Assembly: GCA_018968785.1 (NCBI GenBank)
Contig: JAGWZN010000028.1
Location: 1 to 8,192, forward strand
Reading direction: 5' to 3'
Length of the DNA: 8,192 bases
Origin: Patescibacteria group bacterium
GTDB lineage: Bacteria > Patescibacteriota > UBA1384 > CAILIB01
Shown: positions 4,899 to 8,192 of the stretch, in pieces
How positions within the stretch are numbered: position 1 is the stretch's first letter
Layout of the letters: each line of letters starts with the position of its first letter
Made by a program: the position numbers and the translations under genes
The notes under the pieces: generated by a model
Databases searched by the model: none
The model's input: only the letters and a program-made list of their open reading frames with translations
Told to the model about the DNA's origin: nothing

Positions 4899-6284
4899 CT
4901 ACTCTTTATCGTTACGGAGTGTAGCCCCTTGTTCCGTCATGAATTCTTTTAATTCAGCGACCCGCTTGTCCAGCTCATCCGGAGTGCGCGCTTCAATATT
5001 GAGCCGGAGCAACGGTTCGTTATCCGATTTGCGCAGGTTAAACCGCCAATCCGGATACGCTGCCGACAGTCCGTCCGCTTTATCTTGGGTAGCATCGGCG
5101 TAGCGGGTAGACGCTTCCTCGAGGATACGGTCGGCTTCGGTGGAGATGAAATTCGCTTCGTTCTGCATGGTCGGATACTTCTGCAGATAGTAATTCAGCA
5201 GGTCGGACACCTTCCGGCCGGCACTGATCTCCCGACTGAAGACATTCAGGACGGTCAGGAAAGTAATAAGGCCGTTATCACAGAAGAAGAAGTCGCGGTA
5301 GTAGTAATGGCCGCTCATCTCGCCGGCAAAGATTGCCTGGTGGTCACGCATGGCCTTCTTAATATATCCGTGGCCGGTTCGGCTGAAAATCAGCTCACTA
5401 CCGCCGGCTTTGGCCGCGTCCTGATTAGCCCATACTAGCCGGCGCTCACTGATGACCGGCGTACCCGGCTCTTTCTCCAAAAAGGCTTTAATCAGTAGGG
5501 CGGTAATGTAATACCCGTGGAAAAACCGGCCCTTTTCATCGTAAAAGAAACAACGGTCGGCATCGGCATCCCAAGCGGCGCCGAAGCTGGCCTGTTCCGC
5601 CGCGATCCGCTGGGAAATTTCGGTCCGGTTCTTGGGCAGTAACGGATCCGGCGTTCCTTTGGGAAAGGTGCCGTCCTCTTGCCAGTTCAAGCGGATTATC
5701 TCCAGCGGTAAAGAGGCGGTGGCGGCATCCACTACTTTACCGTTGGCGCCGAAATTGGTATTGGCAACCAGTTTCAGCTGTAGCACATTTTCCGGTACGA
5801 ATTTCTGCAGATACTGCGCGTACATCGGTAACAGATCAATATGCTCGACATGGCCTTTCTCAAACTGCTCTATCTTCCGGTTGGACTGGATGAATTCGTA
5901 AATCTTGCCGAGATCACCTTCTTTAGTGAGTGGGATGGCGCCCTTGCCGATGCACTTGATACCGTTCCACTGTGGCGGATTATGGGAAGCGGTGATGCTG
6001 AGCCCGCCGTCGCACTCCAACCGGCCGGCCGCGAAGTATAGCATTTCCGTGGAGATAACGCCTACCTCAATCACATCGGCGCCGGCTTCGGTAATGCCGC
6101 GGATCATTGATTCAACCATGCTTTCGCCGGACGAACGGACGTCCCGCCCGACCACCACTTTTTTGGCGCCGGTCACGCTGACAAATCCTTGGCCGGCGGC
6201 ATAAGCAACCTTTTCATTCATCTGGGTCGGATAAACGCCGCGCATATCGTACGCCCGGAAAATGGAAGGATCATAGATACTCAT
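4899..6284 (-). CDS. manB: Phosphomannomutase/phosphoglucomutase
   Basis: The protein has 461 residues, the usual length for bacterial PMM/PGM of the alpha-D-phosphohexomutase family. 'FRAYDMRGVYP' (9-19) is the family N-terminus. The catalytic phosphoserine loop is 'TASHNPPQWNGIK' with Ser100. The Mg-binding loop is DADADR (239-244). The sugar-binding loop is 'GEMSGHYYYRDF' (321-332), with the GEMSGH form of enzymes that take mannose and glucose phosphates. The phosphate-binding loop in domain 4 is 'RKSDNEPLLRLNIEA' (418-432), with Asp-Asn where most relatives have Asn-Thr. It interconverts hexose 6-phosphate and hexose 1-phosphate in the cytoplasm. Its start overlaps the manC stop by 4 bp (ATGA), so the two are translationally coupled. 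The start has an AGGAG sequence upstream, and the gene ends with TAG. Symbol by function; dual activity is likely. Confidence 0.93.
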   Translation of the reverse strand: MSIYDPSIFRAYDMRGVYPTQMNEKVAYAAGQGFVSVTGAKKVVVGRDVRSSGESMVESMIRGITEAGADVIEVGVISTEMLYFAAGRLECDGGLSITASHNPPQWNGIKCIGKGAIPLTKEGDLGKIYEFIQSNRKIEQFEKGHVEHIDLLPMYAQYLQKFVPENVLQLKLVANTNFGANGKVVDAATASLPLEIIRLNWQEDGTFPKGTPDPLLPKNRTEISQRIAAEQASFGAAWDADADRCFFYDEKGRFFHGYYITALLIKAFLEKEPGTPVISERRLVWANQDAAKAGGSELIFSRTGHGYIKKAMRDHQAIFAGEMSGHYYYRDFFFCDNGLITFLTVLNVFSREISAGRKVSDLLNYYLQKYPTMQNEANFISTEADRILEEASTRYADATQDKADGLSAAYPDWRFNLRKSDNEPLLRLNIEARTPDELDKRVAELKEFMTEQGATLRNDKE

Positions 6285-7360
6285 AAGAGCTCCTGGTGAT
6301 TATCTTCTAATGCTTTAATTACGGTTTTAATGCTTTGCGCCGCGTCGCGGGACATGACTAACAGGGTATCGCCCTCGTCCACCACGATAAGGTTGTTTAC
6401 CCCGACAACGGCAATCGGCCGGTCTTTGGCGTAGATCAGGCTGTTATTGCTGTCGATACTGATTACCTCGCCCCGGGTAATGACGTGTTCGCCATCCCGT
6501 TTTTTGAGAATATCATGGAGAATATTCCAACTGCCGATATCGCTCCATCCCAGATCGCCGGGCACTACCAACAGATCTTTCACAAACGGCGTAAACAGAT
6601 ATTCGATAGACAGTTTGGGGAAGTTTTCATACAGCTTAGCAATAGTTTCCGTGTCGTTTTTATGACAGGCGACTTCTAACTCTTCCACGGTTTTCTTCAG
6701 ATCCGGTTGCACCGCTTTAAAAATCGCCAGATACTCTTTTGTGCTCATTATTTTATAGCCGACATTCCAGAGATACTGCCAGGAGCTGACAAATTTAGTG
6801 GCGGTTTCCAGATCCGGTTTTTCAATAAACTTATGCACTTTAAACACCGGTACGCCATCGTACTTCTGTACCTCTTCGCCCATCTGGATGTATCCCAGCC
6901 CGGTATCGGGATGGGCCGGATTCACACCAATGGTAATAAGCGATTTCGGATGGTGCGCGGAAGCGGTAAAGGCGGCGCGAACCGTATCGGCAAAAGTTTT
7001 TGGCTCGTTAATAACGTGATCCGACCAGAGAATCGCCACGATAGCCTCCGGATCCTTCTGGTGAATCTGCGCCATGCCCAAGGTAATTGCTGGTCCGTTA
7101 TCCCGCCGAGCCGGTTCATACAGGATATTCCCGTCCGGCAGCTCCGGCAGCTGTTCCAAAATGACCGACCGGAACTCCGGCGTGGCCATAATATAAATCC
7201 GGTTCAACGGTACAACCGGCTTACATAGCTCTACCATGTGCTGTAGAAGCGTCTCTTCGTTGACAAACGCTTGAAACTGCTTTGGCCGCTTCTGTCGGCT
7301 GATTGGCCAGAGACGCGTCCCGGCACCCCCCGCCATAATCAGAATATATGAGTGTTCCAT
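6281..7360 (-). CDS. manC: Mannose-1-phosphate guanylyltransferase
   Basis: The protein has 359 residues. The nucleotidyltransferase signature is 'MAGGAGTRLWPISRQKRPKQF' around 9-29. 'EPARRDNGPAI' (82-92), 'LWSDHVI' (111-117, the metal-binding Asp of the NTP-binding core), 'HKFIEKP' (176-182) and 'WNVGYKIM' (198-205) follow, as expected of GDP-mannose pyrophosphorylases. 'GDLGWSDIGSW' (268-278) and the beta-rich C-terminus (about 290-340) complete the type I unit. There is no cupin-type phosphomannose isomerase domain, so this is the short, single-function form. It makes GDP-mannose from mannose 1-phosphate and GTP in the cytoplasm, feeding surface glycan or glycolipid synthesis. It starts 5 bp after the stop of the RHH-fusion gene and overlaps the mutase start by 4 bp. 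No Shine-Dalgarno sequence is seen before it, so its translation may depend on the gene upstream. Confidence 0.94.
   Translation of the reverse strand: MEHSYILIMAGGAGTRLWPISRQKRPKQFQAFVNEETLLQHMVELCKPVVPLNRIYIMATPEFRSVILEQLPELPDGNILYEPARRDNGPAITLGMAQIHQKDPEAIVAILWSDHVINEPKTFADTVRAAFTASAHHPKSLITIGVNPAHPDTGLGYIQMGEEVQKYDGVPVFKVHKFIEKPDLETATKFVSSWQYLWNVGYKIMSTKEYLAIFKAVQPDLKKTVEELEVACHKNDTETIAKLYENFPKLSIEYLFTPFVKDLLVVPGDLGWSDIGSWNILHDILKKRDGEHVITRGEVISIDSNNSLIYAKDRPIAVVGVNNLIVVDEGDTLLVMSRDAAQSIKTVIKALEDNHQELL
6290..6294 (-). promoter_or_regulatory. Shine-Dalgarno AGGAG of the phosphomannomutase gene
   Basis: AGGAG on the minus strand lies 5 nt before the ATG at 6282-6284, inside the end of the manC coding sequence. 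It is the only clear Shine-Dalgarno site in the operon, and it fixes the start at the ATGA overlap. Confidence 0.7.
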
Positions 7361-7365
7361 CGATA

Positions 7366-8013
7366 TTAAAAGAGATACGCCTTAATTCTAGCGTCTTTTA
7401 AGAGTTGGGGAAAGACGGTCTCGGGCAGAGATGAGACGCCGGCCGGAATATAGGGAATGAGCTCCGGTCCGCCAATCGCGCAGCCGCTAAACCGGTAGGC
7501 CGATTCAACGTTTTTGAGCAGCAGAGTCGCTCCGCTCGCTTGACGTCGATGAAACAGATACGCTTTGAGCAGGCTGTCCGGCAGCTTCAGGTCGGATCCG
7601 GGCCAGAAAAGGAGAAATGGCTGATCCAGAACTTCTTTTTTAAAAAGGAGAGCGCCGCCGCTACCGAACTCGGCCGGCACGGTTTCCACCTCAAAAACGG
7701 AACCGGTTGTCTGACAAAATTGGCGGATGACGCTCATCACTTCCTCATTACCGGCCGCTCCGCCCGGCAGCACCAAGTACAGTTTTTGCACGCCGACTCC
7801 GGCCGATCGGGAAAGAGCGGTTTCTAAACTGTTAGGCCAAAATCCGTCTTCCAAGAAAAGAAAGGCTTGCCGGAGCTGGTGGAGGCCAAGTCCTTCTCGC
7901 AAGAGATGTTCGATCGCCTGGGAACGGTTGCGCACCGTCTCTTTATCGACCAGCTGGTCGATGCCGGAGAGAAGATCGTGGTCGAGGGTGATAGTCAGCC
8001 GGTCGCGTTGCAT
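7366..8013 (-). CDS. Ribbon-helix-helix protein fused to a degenerate sugar nucleotidyltransferase domain
   Basis: The protein has 215 residues from the ATG at 8011-8013. Residues 4-44 form a ribbon-helix-helix (CopG/MetJ-like) DNA-binding unit: strand 'RLTITLD', helix 1 'LLSGIDQLVDKE', then 'NRSQAIEHLLREGL' with the NRS cap of helix 2. Residues 49-215 follow the sugar nucleotidyltransferase order: 'QAFLFLEDG' (49-57) where the nucleotide loop should begin; 'AGVGVQKLYLVLP' (71-83); 'EFGSGGALLFKKEVLDQPFLLF' (115-136), recalling the 'GTAGAL' segment; 'GSDLKLPDSLLKAYLFHRR' (139-157); 'FSGCAIGGPELIPYIP' (175-190); and 'SLPETVFPQLLKDARIKAYLF' at the end. The GxGTRLxPxTxxxPK loop is missing, so catalysis is unlikely. 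It may sense a sugar nucleotide or sugar phosphate and repress its own operon; that is inference. A longer frame to an ATG at 8091 starts upstream of the -10 box and is unlikely. Confidence 0.75.
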   Translation of the reverse strand: MQRDRLTITLDHDLLSGIDQLVDKETVRNRSQAIEHLLREGLGLHQLRQAFLFLEDGFWPNSLETALSRSAGVGVQKLYLVLPGGAAGNEEVMSVIRQFCQTTGSVFEVETVPAEFGSGGALLFKKEVLDQPFLLFWPGSDLKLPDSLLKAYLFHRRQASGATLLLKNVESAYRFSGCAIGGPELIPYIPAGVSSLPETVFPQLLKDARIKAYLF

Positions 8014-8048
8014 ACGGCTATGATACCGCATTTTTATTAAAAAACAGA
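8014..8048 (-). promoter_or_regulatory. Promoter of the RHH-manC-manB-ROK operon, leaderless type
   Basis: On the minus strand TATCAT (8020-8025) ends 6 nt before the ATG at 8013, the same spacing as the other leaderless promoters here. The -35 region around 8042-8048 (TCTGTTT) is a weak match and lies in an A/T-rich run. This is the only promoter candidate for the four genes, which are packed with junctions of 5, -4 and 11 bp. The weak -35 is compatible with a regulated promoter. Confidence 0.45.
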
Positions 8049-8121
8049 GCGGAAGAGTTATCCAACGCAGCATGAGCATGAAAATCGCCAAATTCCAACA
8101 AGAATGAGCACGTAACAGATT

Positions 8122-8150
8122 AGGACAACATAAAAGGATACCGGTACAAT
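8122..8150 (+). promoter_or_regulatory. Divergent promoter of the gene starting at 8157, leaderless type
   Basis: AGGACA (8122-8127), a 17-nt spacer and TACAAT (8145-8150), then exactly 6 nt to the ATG at 8157. An 8-bp palindrome TACCGGTA (8139-8146) overlaps the -10 box. GATACCG occurs here (8137-8143) and again at the -10 of the divergent operon (8022-8028), a possible shared binding half-site. Confidence 0.5.
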
Positions 8151-8156
8151 GGGACT

Positions 8157-8192
8157 ATGTACATCACCATGACCGATACCCGTATTTTTAGC
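8157..8192 (+). CDS. Start of a gene leaving the window (first 12 codons)
   Basis: The ATG at 8157 opens MYITMTDTRIFS and stays open to the right edge. It is supported mainly by the promoter placed 6 nt before it. A second in-frame ATG lies at 8169. Twelve residues do not allow a family call. The MTDTRIFS start loosely recalls the N-terminus of some integrase-core (IS-type) transposases, but this is only a guess. The gene is divergent from the mannose operon. Confidence 0.45.
   Translation, partial: MYITMTDTRIFS

Noticed and set aside
6281..6283. Possible UGA recoding, as in some candidate-phylum bacteria
   Set aside because: TGA ends manC exactly in an ATGA overlap with the next gene, and TAG and TAA also act as stops here, so the standard code fits.
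4327..7228. Many plus-strand frames opposite the mannose operon, up to 173 codons
   Set aside because: They are antisense shadows; the minus-strand genes carry clear catalytic motifs throughout.
8014..8091. N-terminal extension of the RHH fusion protein to an upstream ATG
   Set aside because: The RHH domain starts right after the ATG at 8013, and a -10 box lies 6 nt before it. The extension covers the A/T-rich promoter region.

Overview
The window looks like a chromosomal segment of a small-genome bacterium, most likely a member of the Patescibacteria (candidate phyla radiation), perhaps close to Saccharibacteria. The reasons are a DUF5808-type membrane protein, a long Ig-like/Pro-Thr-Ser surface protein, a COG1373 ATPase, compact gene packing, and -10 boxes placed directly in front of start codons. 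TAG, TAA and TGA all end plausible genes, so the standard bacterial code applies. The placement is inference from gene content, not from a phylogenetic marker.

Left part (1-1310, minus strand): the N-terminal 436 codons of a secreted Ig-like-domain protein that runs off the left edge. It has a signal peptide, three beta-sandwich-like repeats, a Pro/Thr/Ser linker and a Gly/Asn linker. Next (1403-1479, plus) is tRNA-Glu(CUC) with an encoded CCA and a perfect hairpin terminator. The last 22 bases of this tRNA gene region are repeated exactly 148 bp downstream, which looks like an attachment-site remnant. Between the copies lies a small insert with a second perfect hairpin.

Centre (1634-4121, plus): a tandem, operator-like palindromic promoter drives a COG1373-type AAA ATPase (1712-3001). 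It is followed by a single-pass membrane protein with an N-terminal DUF5808-like domain (3096-3530) and an unrecognised helical protein (about 3603-4121). The 3' end of the last gene overlaps, convergently, the last gene of the next operon.

Right part (8013-4024, minus): a tight four-gene operon in the order RHH/nucleotidyltransferase-like fusion, mannose-1-phosphate guanylyltransferase, phosphomannomutase/phosphoglucomutase, ROK-family sugar kinase. Junctions are 5 bp, a 4-bp overlap and 11 bp. Together the last three could convert free mannose (or glucose) to the 6-phosphate, then the 1-phosphate, then GDP-mannose for surface glycans. The first protein is a plausible dedicated regulator, with a DNA-binding ribbon-helix-helix joined to a degenerate nucleotidyltransferase fold. 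A divergent gene starts at 8157 and leaves the window after 12 codons.

The most interesting points are: (1) the RHH-nucleotidyltransferase fusion heading a GDP-mannose operon; (2) a repeated architecture in which the -10 hexamer lies exactly 6 nt before the start codon of four genes, implying leaderless mRNAs; (3) the -35 box sitting in the centre of a 12-bp perfect inverted repeat upstream of the ATPase; and (4) the tRNA-Glu 3'-end duplication.
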